A DNA stretch of 64,000 bases from Ensifer sp. Root278 (GTDB lineage: Bacteria > Pseudomonadota > Alphaproteobacteria > Rhizobiales > Rhizobiaceae): positions 62,530 through 126,529 of the forward strand of contig NZ_LMJJ01000012.1 of assembly GCF_001429285.1 (NCBI RefSeq), in the 5' to 3' direction. The notes below the pieces were generated by a model. That model saw only the letters and a list, made by a program, of their open reading frames with translations, was not told the origin of the DNA and made no database searches. Shown in pieces: positions 1-9,071 of the stretch; position 1 is the stretch's first letter, and each line of letters starts with the position of its first letter. The position numbers and the translations under genes are program-made.

Positions 1-1
1 G

Positions 2-1987
2 ATGTTCCGCGATCCCTCGATCCTCGATCCGGAAATCCGCAAGCACCTGGAAGCGGAAAACGCCTATATGAACGCGGCCATGGACGACACGAAGGCGCTG
101 CAGAAGGCGCTGTTTGCCGAGATGCGCGGCCGGATCAAGGAAGACGACAGCTCGATACCGGTCAAGGACGGCCCGTTTGCCTACGGCCACGCCTATGTCA
201 CCGGCGGCGAGCAGCCGCGTTACTTCCGCATTCCGCGCAACGGCGACCACAAGGACGAGGCGATCCGCCAACTGCTGCTCGACGGCGACAAGGAGGCCGA
301 GGGCAAGGCTTATTTCCGCCTCGCGGGCCTCGACCACTCGACCGACCACAGCCTCGGCATCTGGGGCTATGACGACAAGGGCTCGGAATATTTCACGCTG
401 AGGGTTCGCGATCTCTCCACCGGCGAGGACCTGACCGATATCATCGAGAACACCGGCGGTGGCGGCGCCTGGGCGCCGGACGGCAAGAGCTTCTTCTACA
501 CCGTGCTCGACGACAACCACCGGCCATCGAAGATCTTCCATCACGTGCTCGGCACCAGCCAGGCGGACGACCGGCTGGTCTATGAAGAGGACGATCCGGG
601 CTTCTTCATGTCTGTCGGCGGCTCGCTGCTCGACGACTTCATCTACATCGACATCCATGACCACGAGACGAGCGAATATCGGCTGCTTTCGACCAGCGAC
701 CTGACGGCAGAACCGAAGCTCGTCGCCGAGCGCGTCACCGGTCTCGAATATTCGATGACCGAGGGCGGCGACGTCTTCTACATCCTGACCAACGCCGACG
801 GCGCCAAGGACTTCAAGATCTTGGAAGCGCCGGTAAATGCACCGGGCAAAGAGAGCTGGCGCGAGGTGGTGCCGCACAAGCCGGGCACGCTGATCCTCAG
901 CCACATGGCCTATGCCCGTCATCTCGTCTGGCTGCAGCGGCGTGAAGGTCTGCCGGAAATCGTCATCCGCGACCGAAAGACCGGCGAGGAACATGCGATC
1001 GCCTTTGCCGAAGAGGCCTATTCGCTCGGCCTTTCGGGTGCCGCCGAATACGATACCGACGTCATCCGCTTCTCCTACTCTTCGATGACGACGCCGTCGC
1101 AGCTCTTCGACTACGACATGGCGACGCGTCAACGCACGCTGCTGAAGACCCAGGAGGTGCCTTCCGGCCACAACCCGGACGACTATGTCACCCGGCGCGT
1201 CTTCGCCCCCTCCTGGGACGGCACTGAAGTGCCGGTGACGCTGCTCTATCGCAAGGACACGCCGCTCGACGGCTCCGCCCCCTGCCTGCTCTATGGCTAT
1301 GGCGCCTACGGCATCACCATTCCGGCCGGCTTCAACACCAATTGCCTGTCGCTCGCCGATCGCGGCTTCGTCTACGCCATTGCCCACATTCGCGGCGGCA
1401 AGGATCGCGGCTTTGCCTGGTACGAAGACGGCAAGATGGCCAAGAAGACCAATACCTTCAAGGATTTCATCGCCGCCGCTGACTATCTGAATCAGCAGAA
1501 GTTCACATCCTACGCAAAGATCGTTGCCGAGGGCGGCTCGGCCGGCGGCATGCTGATGGGCGCTATCGCCAACATGGCTCCGGAGAAGTTCACCGGGATC
1601 ATCGCCGCCGTGCCCTTCGTCGACGTGCTCAACACCATGCTCGACGACACGCTGCCGCTGACCCCGCCGGAATGGCCGGAATGGGGCAACCCGATCGAAA
1701 GCCGCGAATTCTACGACATCATCGCCGGCTACTCGCCCTACGACAATGTCGGCGCAAAGTCCTACCCGGCGATCCTCGCGCTCGGTGGCCTCACCGATCC
1801 GCGCGTCACCTATTGGGAGCCGGCAAAGTGGGTCGCGCGGCTGCGCGAGAAGACCACCGGCAGCGAACCGATCCTGATGAAGACCAACATGGATGCCGGC
1901 CATGGCGGCGCGTCCGGGCGCTTCCAGCGGCTCGAAGAGATCGCCTTCGAGTATGCCTTTGCGATCAAGGTCGCCGGCAGGATGTAA
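2..1987 (+). CDS. ptrB: Oligopeptidase B / prolyl oligopeptidase family serine peptidase (S9), 5'-truncated by window edge
   Basis: Cytoplasmic S9 peptidase that cleaves short peptides, usually after basic residues. The N-terminal part is the beta-propeller and the C-terminal third the alpha/beta-hydrolase domain. The catalytic triad is visible: Ser513 in GGSAGG, Asp599 in GGLTDPR and His634 in GHGGASG (numbered from the first visible Met). The 661 visible residues begin at a point that is internal in the family (RDPSILDPEIRKHLEAEN follows a DPYxWL segment), so about 40 N-terminal residues lie left of the window. The ATG at base 2 is therefore probably not the real start. The stop is followed by an intergenic palindromic repeat. 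Family assignment is firm; cleavage specificity is inferred. Confidence 0.9.
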   Translation: MFRDPSILDPEIRKHLEAENAYMNAAMDDTKALQKALFAEMRGRIKEDDSSIPVKDGPFAYGHAYVTGGEQPRYFRIPRNGDHKDEAIRQLLLDGDKEAEGKAYFRLAGLDHSTDHSLGIWGYDDKGSEYFTLRVRDLSTGEDLTDIIENTGGGGAWAPDGKSFFYTVLDDNHRPSKIFHHVLGTSQADDRLVYEEDDPGFFMSVGGSLLDDFIYIDIHDHETSEYRLLSTSDLTAEPKLVAERVTGLEYSMTEGGDVFYILTNADGAKDFKILEAPVNAPGKESWREVVPHKPGTLILSHMAYARHLVWLQRREGLPEIVIRDRKTGEEHAIAFAEEAYSLGLSGAAEYDTDVIRFSYSSMTTPSQLFDYDMATRQRTLLKTQEVPSGHNPDDYVTRRVFAPSWDGTEVPVTLLYRKDTPLDGSAPCLLYGYGAYGITIPAGFNTNCLSLADRGFVYAIAHIRGGKDRGFAWYEDGKMAKKTNTFKDFIAAADYLNQQKFTSYAKIVAEGGSAGGMLMGAIANMAPEKFTGIIAAVPFVDVLNTMLDDTLPLTPPEWPEWGNPIESREFYDIIAGYSPYDNVGAKSYPAILALGGLTDPRVTYWEPAKWVARLREKTTGSEPILMKTNMDAGHGGASGRFQRLEEIAFEYAFAIKVAGRM

Positions 1988-1992
1988 CCAGT

Positions 1993-2098
1993 GCGGGATG
2001 AGGAAAAGTGTATGCGGTTTTCCGCCCGCATCCCGCTCTAGCTTATGGAATCGATCACGATGGATTTGGGGTCGATCCGACCCAAAATCATCGTGATC
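1993..2098. repeat. RIME-like palindromic repeat R1, copy A (two modules)
   Basis: Module 1: GCGGGATG (1993-2000) pairs with CATCCCGC (2029-2036), enclosing GGAAAA/TTTTCC. Module 2: a 46-bp near-perfect palindrome at 2053-2098 whose ends read GATCACGATG and CATCGTGATC. The same two modules recur at 4528-4628, and module 1 alone at 27351-27400. It resembles Rhizobium intergenic mosaic elements; that naming is from knowledge, not a search. Confidence 0.85.
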
Positions 2099-2112
2099 TA
2101 GGAGGCACTGCC

Positions 2113-2631
2113 ATGCCCGTCCATGTCGCCCTGCTCCGTGCCGTCAATGTCGGCGGCACGACTTCGCTCGCCATGGCAGACCTGAAGGCAATCTGCGAGG
2201 GGCTCGGCTTTGCCGACGTCAAGACCTACATCCAGAGCGGCAACGTCCTGTTCCGCTCGGATCTGCCGGCAGCCAAAGCAGCAGCAATGCTGGACGGCGC
2301 CCTTCTCGAAAAGTTTGGGAAGGCGCCGGGCGTGATGGTCCGGACCGGCGCACAATTGCAGGCGATCGCCGATCGCGCCCCTTTCCCGGACGCCAAACCC
2401 AACCTGCTGCACATCGTGTTCCTCTCGGAGCCCGCACCCGCGGACGCGCTCGACAAGCTTGTCGCCCCGGATGATGAGGAAGTGCGGTTGGCTGGACACG
2501 AAATCTACATTCATTTCCCCAATGGCTCGGGACGTTCGAAGCTCAAGCTGCCGGCGGCAAAGGCCGGCACCGCGCGCAACCTCAATACGGTGCGCAAGCT
2601 CGCCGCTTTGGCGCTTGAGATGGAAGGTTAG
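2113..2631 (+). CDS. DUF1697 family protein
   Basis: 172-residue protein beginning MPVHVALLRAVNVGG and continuing with YIQSGNVLF, the conserved N-terminal signature of DUF1697, a cytoplasmic family of unknown function. The start is chosen at 2113 because a strong ribosome-binding site (AGGAGG, 2100-2105) lies 7 nt upstream; the reading frame stays open further upstream only across the repeat. The stop codon overlaps the convergent TetR gene by 4 bp (2628-2631), so the two genes meet tail to tail with no terminator between them. Family is confident, function unknown. Confidence 0.85.
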   Translation: MPVHVALLRAVNVGGTTSLAMADLKAICEGLGFADVKTYIQSGNVLFRSDLPAAKAAAMLDGALLEKFGKAPGVMVRTGAQLQAIADRAPFPDAKPNLLHIVFLSEPAPADALDKLVAPDDEEVRLAGHEIYIHFPNGSGRSKLKLPAAKAGTARNLNTVRKLAALALEMEG

Positions 2632-3245
2632 GCGGCGGCCGGCTGGAACAGCAGCCGGACCAGGGATCGGAGTACGAGCAACTGCTGCGGCAGGCTTTCG
2701 GGCTGCTTCAGCGCTTTCGACAGGATGATGCCGCCTTCGAGCACGGTCGAAACCATGTCGGCCAATTGATCGACATCCAGCGGTTCGCGGGGCCGATAGA
2801 CGCGCATGATCTCCGCGAACATCGCGCCGAAGCGTCGACGCCACGCCAACGCCGCCTGCCGGTTGATTTCCTGAATCTCGCGATCGAAGGCGCGCTCCTG
2901 GGTACACATCACCGCAACCAGACATCCGGGGTGGCCGTTCGGCAGGTCGGACAGAGTTTCGGACAGCAGTTTCAAACCGAGCAGGAACGCCTGCAGCGGG
3001 TCGTCGGCCAACTGATGGGCTCGACCGAAGATCTCATCGTAGATGCGCTCGTCGTTCTCGATGTAGCGTTCGAGCAGCGCCCGGGCGAGTTCGTTCTTGT
3101 CACGGAAATGGTAGAAGAACCCGCTCTTGGTAATGCCGATCTCGGCGATCAGTTCGTCGATCGAGGTCGCGCCGAAACCCTTCGCCAGCACCGCCGCCTC
3201 CGCGGTGTCGAGGATTCTCGCTCGCGTTTCCTCACCCTTTCGCAT
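2628..3245 (-). CDS. TetR/AcrR family transcriptional regulator
   Basis: About 205 residues. The N-terminal helix-turn-helix (roughly residues 5-50) contains RARILDTAEAAVLAKGFGA, ITKSGFFYHF and KNELARALLE, typical of TetR proteins; the C-terminal ligand domain is divergent and gives no inducer. The start is placed at MRKGEETRARIL rather than at upstream in-frame Mets because the conserved domain begins there. It is divergent from a homocysteine S-methyltransferase-like gene across a 239-bp AT-rich gap holding an inverted repeat (3381-3400), so that gene and its own promoter are the likely targets. Confidence 0.85.
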   Translation of the reverse strand: MRKGEETRARILDTAEAAVLAKGFGATSIDELIAEIGITKSGFFYHFRDKNELARALLERYIENDERIYDEIFGRAHQLADDPLQAFLLGLKLLSETLSDLPNGHPGCLVAVMCTQERAFDREIQEINRQAALAWRRRFGAMFAEIMRVYRPREPLDVDQLADMVSTVLEGGIILSKALKQPESLPQQLLVLRSLVRLLFQPAAA

Positions 3246-3380
3246 TAGCGGCTGCCCTACCATTGGTGCGGTTTCCGACAACGAAGGGGCCATCAGCCGA
3301 CGACGCCGTGACGGAACCAACGCAGTAAGTGACTGATTTCGCTACAATATGCGGATATATTAGCAATAGTATACCTTAAG

Positions 3381-3400
3381 TCGTCTAGTTTAGAAGACGA
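3381..3400. promoter_or_regulatory. Inverted repeat in divergent promoter region, candidate TetR operator
   Basis: TCGTCT-N8-AGACGA lies in the AT-rich gap between the TetR gene and the S-methyltransferase gene. Position and symmetry fit an operator for the neighbouring TetR; binding is inferred. Confidence 0.5.
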
Positions 3401-3484
3401 TAAAAAGGCAGTAATTTACGTGGTTCTGCGGGATTGGAGGCGTCCCCGAGCCCCATCAGCAAGACTGAACCGGTGGAGACCGAC

Positions 3485-4441
3485 ATGGCCAAATACCGAC
3501 GGAGCCTGCCACTCTTGAAGGGTGGGCTGTTCCTGAGCGACGGCGGCATGGAGACGACGCTGATTTTCCACGAAGGCGTCACGCTTCCACACTTCGCAGC
3601 CTTCGTGTTGCTTTCGACCGCCGATGGGCGGCGTCGGTTGCTGAGCTACTACGCGCGCTACCTCGCGATCGCTCAGCAACATGGCATCGGCTTCGTGCTC
3701 GATACGCCCACATGGCGGGCAAGCTCGGACTGGGGCGTAAAGCTTGGCTACAATGACGAGGCACTGGCCGTCACAAACCAGAATGCCGTCTACATGCTTG
3801 CGGAACTGCGCGGCGAATATGAGCGCCCGCAGGCACCGATCGTGCTCAGCGGGGCGATCGGGCCGCGTGGCGACGGCTACCGCCTGGGCCGTATGAGCCC
3901 TGACGAGGCCGAAGACTACCATTCGCCGCAAATCTCGGCCTTTGCCGTCAGCGATGCGGACATGGTGAGCGCCTATACGCTGACCAGCATCGACGAAGCG
4001 ACCGGCATTGCCCGTGCGGCCCAGAGCCACGGCATGCCCTGCGCCATTTCCTTCACGGTGGAGACAAATGGTCGGCTACCGGACGGCCGCACGCTTCAGA
4101 CAGCAATCGAGACCGTCGACGCTGCGACCGGCGGCTATCCGCACTACTACATGATCAACTGCGCCCATCCGAGCCACTTCGAAACAATCCTCGACGCCGA
4201 AGGCACCTGGACGCAACGCATTGCCGGCATCCGGGCCAACGCCTCGATGATGAGCCATGCTGAACTCGACAATAGCGAAACGCTCGATGCCGGCGATCCC
4301 GCCGACCTCGGGCAGCGGTACAGAACACTGACAGCGCATTTGCCACGATTGCGCATCCTCGGTGGCTGCTGCGGCACCGATCATCGCCATATCGCGGCAA
4401 TCTGCGAGGCCTGCCTTCCACCGACGGCGCTGAGCGCCTGA
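3485..4441 (+). CDS. Homocysteine S-methyltransferase family protein
   Basis: 318-residue zinc-dependent methyltransferase-fold protein (S-methyl_trans domain). The N-terminal LSDGGMETTLIFHEG matches the family's opening motif. The zinc cysteines are seen as MINCAHP and the paired cysteines of GGCCGTDHRHI near the C-terminus. Family members move a methyl group from S-methylmethionine or betaines to homocysteine or other thiols; the substrate here is not evident. The start is set at ATG 3485 (MAKYRRSLP); an in-frame TTG at 3434 would add 17 residues without homology. It is divergent from a TetR regulator and followed by a hairpin at 4465-4490. Confidence 0.85.
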   Translation: MAKYRRSLPLLKGGLFLSDGGMETTLIFHEGVTLPHFAAFVLLSTADGRRRLLSYYARYLAIAQQHGIGFVLDTPTWRASSDWGVKLGYNDEALAVTNQNAVYMLAELRGEYERPQAPIVLSGAIGPRGDGYRLGRMSPDEAEDYHSPQISAFAVSDADMVSAYTLTSIDEATGIARAAQSHGMPCAISFTVETNGRLPDGRTLQTAIETVDAATGGYPHYYMINCAHPSHFETILDAEGTWTQRIAGIRANASMMSHAELDNSETLDAGDPADLGQRYRTLTAHLPRLRILGGCCGTDHRHIAAICEACLPPTALSA

Positions 4442-4464
4442 GGCACGGGGCCTCGCCCTCCCGG

Positions 4465-4502
4465 CCCTCTCGCGAGTAATCGCGGGAGGGCGCCGCGTTT
4501 TT
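4465..4502 (+). terminator. Hairpin with distal T-run after the S-methyltransferase gene
   Basis: 11-bp stem (4465-4475 / 4480-4490, one T-G wobble) with loop GTAA; a TTTTT run begins 8 nt later at 4498. The offset of the T-run makes it an imperfect intrinsic terminator. Confidence 0.5.
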
Positions 4503-4527
4503 GGGCTCCCGCAAAGCCATAGTGTTA

Positions 4528-4628
4528 GGGATGAGGAATGCGTGCGCGGCTTTCCGCCCGCATCCCGCTCACTTCCAAGAATCGATCACGATGATTTTTG
4601 GCCGCGCCGACCCACAATCATCGTGATC
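4528..4628. repeat. RIME-like palindromic repeat R1, copy B (two modules)
   Basis: Module 1 uses GGGATG (4528-4533) / CATCCC (4561-4566) around a GCGGCTTTCCGCC core. Module 2 spans 4584-4628 with GATCACGATGATTTT and its complement. Same module order and orientation as copy A. Confidence 0.85.
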
Positions 4629-4694
4629 TCGTGTAGACTTGGGCGGAAAGGACGGCCCCGGGTTATCCCGGCAGACGCCGTTGACCGCTTGATC

Positions 4695-6200
4695 ATGAAC
4701 TACGCTCCCCCCTCACCGACCGGAAATGCTGAAGCCTTTGTCTTCGACACCAGCTATGCGCGGCTGCCACAGCAGTTCTTCGCCCGCGTCGAGCCGACCC
4801 CTGTTGCCGAACCCTGGCTGATCAAGCTCAATAAGTCCCTGGCAGAGGAGCTCAGGCTCGACGTCGCCGCACTCGAGCGCGAAGGTGCACAGATCTTCTC
4901 CGGAAACCATGTGCCTGTTGGCGCCGAACCGCTTGCCATGGCCTATGCCGGCCATCAGTTCGGCACCTTCGTGCCGCAGCTTGGCGACGGCCGGGCGATC
5001 CTGCTCGGCGAAGTGATCGATCGAAACGGAACGCGGCGCGACATTCAGTTGAAGGGACCGGGCCAGACGCCGTTTTCACGCCGTGGCGACGGTCGCGCGG
5101 CGCTCGGGCCGGTGCTGCGCGAATATATCGTCAGCGAGGCGATGTTTGCCCTGGGTATCCCGACGACACGGGCGCTGGCGGCCGTCGTCACCGGCCAGCC
5201 CGTCTATCGCGAACAGATCCTGCCCGGCGCCATCGTTACGCGCGTTGCCGCGAGCCACATGCGCGTCGGCACCTTCCAGTTCTTCGCTGCGCGCGGCGAC
5301 ATGGCTTCGGTGAAGATCCTCGCCGATTACGCGATAGACCGGCACTATCCCGACATCAAGGACAAGGACCGGCCGTATCTCGCCTTCTTCAAGGCGGTGA
5401 CCGCGCGCCAGGCGGAGCTGATCGCCCGCTGGTTGCATGTCGGTTTCATCCATGGCGTAATGAACACCGACAACATGACGATATCCGGCGAGACGATCGA
5501 CTTCGGCCCCTGCGCCTTCATGGACGCCTACGACCCCAGGAAGGTGTTCTCCTCGATCGACCAGATCGGCCGTTATGCCTATGCGAGCCAACCCGGCATC
5601 GGCCAGTGGAACCTCGCCCGCCTCGCAGAGACCCTGGTGCCGCTCTTCGACGATAATGCGGACACGGCGGTCGAACTGGCCAACGATGCGCTCGGCGAAT
5701 ACGGCGCAATCTTCCAGCGCCATTGGCTGGACGGCATGCGGGCCAAGATCGGACTGGCCACGAGCGAAGAGAGCGATCTCGATCTCGTGCAATCACTGCT
5801 GACCGCCATGCACAAAGGCGAGGCCGATTTCACTCTCACCTTCCGGCGGCTGTGCGACAGTGCCCGCGATCCGGCAGGCGATGCGATGGTCAGCGCTACC
5901 TTTGCCTCGGCCGAGGCAATCCAGCCATGGCTTCAGGACTGGCGCCAACGGCTTTCCCGCGAAACGGCAACGCCCGAAGCGCGCTCGGCGGCGATGAAGG
6001 CCGTGAACCCCGCCTACATCCCCCGCAATCACCGCATCGAACAGGCGATCGCGGCGGCAACCGACGACGCGGACTTTTCGCTGTTCGAAGCGCTGATCGA
6101 CGTCACCGCGAAGCCCTCCGAGGATCAACCGCAATTTGCCGCCTACCAGGAGCCGCCAAAGCCCGAAGAGGAAGTGCAGCGAACCTTCTGCGGCACTTGA
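4695..6200 (+). CDS. selO: Protein adenylyltransferase SelO (YdiU/UPF0061 family)
   Basis: 501-residue pseudokinase-fold AMPylase that transfers AMP from ATP to Ser, Thr or Tyr of target proteins, linked to oxidative-stress signalling. Motifs seen: GDGRAILLGE (from 97), LKGPGQTPFSRRGDGRAA with the conserved Lys at 120, HGVMNTDNM (253-261) and DFGPC (from 269), the last two carrying metal and nucleotide ligands. The third residue from the C-terminus is Cys499 (FCGT), the position occupied by selenocysteine in animal SelO. The start at 4695 (MNYAPPSPTG) is preferred because the 51 upstream codons run through repeat R1. Length and motifs fit the bacterial family. Confidence 0.95.
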   Translation: MNYAPPSPTGNAEAFVFDTSYARLPQQFFARVEPTPVAEPWLIKLNKSLAEELRLDVAALEREGAQIFSGNHVPVGAEPLAMAYAGHQFGTFVPQLGDGRAILLGEVIDRNGTRRDIQLKGPGQTPFSRRGDGRAALGPVLREYIVSEAMFALGIPTTRALAAVVTGQPVYREQILPGAIVTRVAASHMRVGTFQFFAARGDMASVKILADYAIDRHYPDIKDKDRPYLAFFKAVTARQAELIARWLHVGFIHGVMNTDNMTISGETIDFGPCAFMDAYDPRKVFSSIDQIGRYAYASQPGIGQWNLARLAETLVPLFDDNADTAVELANDALGEYGAIFQRHWLDGMRAKIGLATSEESDLDLVQSLLTAMHKGEADFTLTFRRLCDSARDPAGDAMVSATFASAEAIQPWLQDWRQRLSRETATPEARSAAMKAVNPAYIPRNHRIEQAIAAATDDADFSLFEALIDVTAKPSEDQPQFAAYQEPPKPEEEVQRTFCGT

Positions 6201-6633
6201 CCGCCGCCTGAAGCAAGCCAGCTAATGCAACGTCGCCTTGAAGCGATCCCGCACAGTTCCTCCGGTATTGATTCACCGAAACGCTCTATCTTCTTGTTTT
6301 TGCGCGCTGCGAAGGCAGCGCCGCTTTCTCTGGCAGCGGGCCGAGCCGAAGCGCATGTCCGCCTTGCCTTCAGCTACCTCGGCGCCTTGAGCACAACCCC
6401 ATCGCATGCCTCTAAATTTCCGCGCTGCGGAATTGTGGCTATTGAAAGGCAGGTGCGGCGCGTTAGGTGCTACCGGTAAGGGTGCCAAACGCGCCATTCC
6501 ACGCCAGGCTGCCGCGAAGTTGCTTGCGACCGCCAACTCCGAAACCGACCTGTCTCACGCGGCCCCGAACGGGGACCGGCGTTATGGAAAAAACCGTGCC
6601 GCGGCACCGTTCTTCAATGCGGGAGTTTCCATC
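6201..6633. other. 433-bp gap between selO and gcd
   Basis: No gene is recognised. A perfect 7-bp hairpin with loop GAAG (GCGCTGC/GCAGCGC, 6304-6321) lies about 100 bp after selO and may end its transcript, although it lacks a clean T-run. The open frame from 6406 into gcd has no family-like sequence before 6634. Confidence 0.4.
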
Positions 6634-8967
6634 ATGCTCATCCTGACGGCCATCGTCTTCGCTCTCATCGGCCTCGTGCTCGGTGGCGGCGGGGCCAAGC
6701 TGCTGATACTCGGCGGCAGCCCCTACTACCTCGTCGTCGGTATCGGCTTCCTGCTGACGGCCGTGCTCCTGTTCATGCGGAAATCGGCGGCGATCTGGCT
6801 CTATGCGTTCATTATCGTCGGCTCGCTCGGCTGGGCGATCTCGGAAGTCGGCTTCGACTGGTGGCAGCTTGGCCCGCGCGGCGGCGTCATCGTGCTTCTG
6901 GGGCTCTGGCTGCTGCTGCCGGCCGTCCGTCAGCCACTCGGCTTCCAGAGCCCTACGGGCGAGCGCTATGCGGTGAGCGCCTGGCCGCTGGCGATCGCCA
7001 TACTCATCTCGATCGGCGTGGCGGGCTATGCCCTGATGCTGGATCAGCACGATATCCGCGGCGATCTGCCAAGCGATGTCGTTGCCGCCAACCCGCCGCT
7101 GGGAGGTTCGGTGCCTCCGGGCGAATGGCATCAATACGGGCGCACGCCGTTCGGTCAAAGGTATTCGCCGCTCAATCAGATCACGCCGGACAATGTCGGC
7201 AATCTGAGGGTTGCCTGGCAATACCAGACAGGCGACGTCAAACGGCCCGACGACGTCGGGGAGACGACCTATCAGGTCACGCCGCTCAAGATCAAAGACA
7301 CGCTCTATGCCTGCACGCCGCACAATTGGGCGATCGCGCTCGATGCCGCAACCGGTGAGGAAAAATGGAAGTATGATTCCAACTCGGGCATGAACCCCGA
7401 CCGCCAGCATCAGACCTGCCGCGGTGTCACCTATTGGGCCGATCCGGCTGCCGCGCCGGGCAGCCCCTGCGCCGAGCGGGTCTACCTGCCGACCTCCGAT
7501 GCGCGCCTGATCGCGCTCGACGCGGCGACCGGCTCCGTCTGCACCAGCTTTGCCGATAACGGCGTGCTGCATCTCGAAACGGGCATGAAGTACAATCCGG
7601 CCGGCTACTATTATTCGACGTCACCACCGGTGGCCGTTGCCGGCAAGCTCATTATCGGCGGCGCCGTCAACGACAACTACTCGACCCAGGAACAATCCGG
7701 CGTCATCCGTGCCTTCGACATCAACACCGGCGCGCTGATCTGGAACTGGGACAGCGGCAACCCGGATGTAACGACGCCCCTTCCCGAGGGCCAGACCTAC
7801 ACGACCAACTCGCCAAACAGCTGGTCGGTGTTCAGCTACGACGAGGGCCTCGGCCTGGTCTACATCCCCATGGGCAACCAGGTGCCGGACCAGCTGGGCA
7901 TGGGCCGCAGCGAGCACGTCGAGAAATACTCGTCGTCAATCGTCGCGCTCGACATCAACTCCGGCGCCGTGCGCTGGGTGCGCCAGACCGTGCATCACGA
8001 CCTCTGGGACATGGACGTGCCGGCGCAACCGGCCTTGCTCGACATCACCAAGGAAGACGGCACAGTGGTGCCGGCGCTGGTCGGGCCGACGAAGCAGGGC
8101 GATATCTACGTGCTCGACCGCAGGAGCGGCGAGCCGATCATCCCCGTTGAGGAGGTTCAGGCGCCGGGCGGAGCGATCGCTGAGGATTTCACCGCGCCGA
8201 CGCAGCCGGTCTCCGGCCTCACCTTCATGCCTGCGCCGCTGCAGGAGAAGGACATGTGGGGCGTCACGCTCTTCGACCAGCTTGCCTGCCGCATCGCGTT
8301 CCGGTCGCTGAAATACGAGGGGCGCTACACGCCGCCGTCGATCGAAGGGACGCTCGTCTATCCCGGCAACTTCGGCACCTTCAATTGGGGCTCCGTCGCC
8401 ATCGATCCGGAACGGCAGGTGATGTTCGGCATGCCGACCTACCTTGCATTCACCTCGCGTCTCGTGCCTCGCGATCAGGTTCCGCCAAAGGGACAGGACG
8501 AGAAGGGATCGGAACAGGGCCTCAACCGCAACGACGGCGCGCCCTATGGCGTCTTTATGGGCCCCTTCCTCGGGCCGCTCGGCATTCCCTGCCAGGCGCC
8601 GCCATGGGGTTATGTCGCCGGCGCGGATCTTCGAACCGGCAAGATCGCCTACAAGCACAAGAATGGCACCGTCGAGGACATGACGCCGCTGCCGTTGCCG
8701 TTCAAGGTAGGTGTGCCAGGCATCGGCGGACCAATGATCACCAAGGGCGGCCTCGCCTTCCTCGGCGCCGCGGTCGACGACTATCTGCGCGCCTATGACC
8801 TGACGACCGGCCGCCAGCTCTGGGAAGCACGCCTGCCCGCCGGCGGCCAGTCGACACCGATGAGCTACGCGGTCGGCGACAAGCAATATGTGCTGATCGT
8901 CGCCGGGGGCCACGGCTCGGTCGGCACGAGGCCCGGCGACTACATCATCGCCTACACCCTGCCTTGA
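6634..8967 (+). CDS. gcd: Membrane-bound PQQ-dependent (quinoprotein) glucose dehydrogenase
   Basis: 777 residues, close to the roughly 800 of enterobacterial Gcd. It oxidises glucose to gluconolactone on the periplasmic face and passes electrons to ubiquinone; in rhizobia this supports gluconate formation and phosphate solubilisation. The first 150 residues form about five membrane helices (starting MLILTAIVFALIGLVLGG). The rest is an eight-bladed PQQ propeller beginning EWHQYGRTPFGQRYSPLNQI, with repeated blade motifs such as LIALDAATG and GALIWNWDSGN and a closing blade GGHGSVGTRPGDYIIAY. The start at 6634 follows GGGAG (6621-6625) and gives a proper first membrane helix. No pqq genes are nearby, so the cofactor must be made elsewhere. 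Confidence 0.92.
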   Translation: MLILTAIVFALIGLVLGGGGAKLLILGGSPYYLVVGIGFLLTAVLLFMRKSAAIWLYAFIIVGSLGWAISEVGFDWWQLGPRGGVIVLLGLWLLLPAVRQPLGFQSPTGERYAVSAWPLAIAILISIGVAGYALMLDQHDIRGDLPSDVVAANPPLGGSVPPGEWHQYGRTPFGQRYSPLNQITPDNVGNLRVAWQYQTGDVKRPDDVGETTYQVTPLKIKDTLYACTPHNWAIALDAATGEEKWKYDSNSGMNPDRQHQTCRGVTYWADPAAAPGSPCAERVYLPTSDARLIALDAATGSVCTSFADNGVLHLETGMKYNPAGYYYSTSPPVAVAGKLIIGGAVNDNYSTQEQSGVIRAFDINTGALIWNWDSGNPDVTTPLPEGQTYTTNSPNSWSVFSYDEGLGLVYIPMGNQVPDQLGMGRSEHVEKYSSSIVALDINSGAVRWVRQTVHHDLWDMDVPAQPALLDITKEDGTVVPALVGPTKQGDIYVLDRRSGEPIIPVEEVQAPGGAIAEDFTAPTQPVSGLTFMPAPLQEKDMWGVTLFDQLACRIAFRSLKYEGRYTPPSIEGTLVYPGNFGTFNWGSVAIDPERQVMFGMPTYLAFTSRLVPRDQVPPKGQDEKGSEQGLNRNDGAPYGVFMGPFLGPLGIPCQAPPWGYVAGADLRTGKIAYKHKNGTVEDMTPLPLPFKVGVPGIGGPMITKGGLAFLGAAVDDYLRAYDLTTGRQLWEARLPAGGQSTPMSYAVGDKQYVLIVAGGHGSVGTRPGDYIIAYTLP

Positions 8968-8970
8968 GGT

Positions 8971-8994
8971 GCGAGAATCATCCCTAATTCTCGC
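8971..8994 (+). terminator. Perfect hairpin after gcd
   Basis: GCGAGAAT (8971-8978) and ATTCTCGC (8987-8994) form an 8-bp stem 4 nt after the gcd stop. There is no T-run, so it may stabilise or end the transcript. Confidence 0.35.
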
Positions 8995-9041
8995 TAGAAG
9001 GTTGCATGGGCAGGCTCCGCGCAAGCCCGCAAAAGCAGCTT

Positions 9042-9065
9042 CCCCCGGACGACAGATTCCGGGGG
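9042..9065 (+). promoter_or_regulatory. Hairpin sequestering the Shine-Dalgarno of the next gene
   Basis: CCCCCGG (9042-9048) pairs with CCGGGGG (9059-9065). The GGGGG strand is the only purine-rich ribosome-binding candidate, 6 nt before ATG 9072. A 7-bp all-GC stem over it would limit translation unless opened; regulation is inferred. Confidence 0.45.
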
Positions 9066-9071
9066 TTTCCC

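Noticed and set aside
6406-6633. N-terminal extension of gcd by 76 codons
   Set aside because: No family-like sequence and no ribosome-binding site; the start at 6634 gives a proper first membrane helix.
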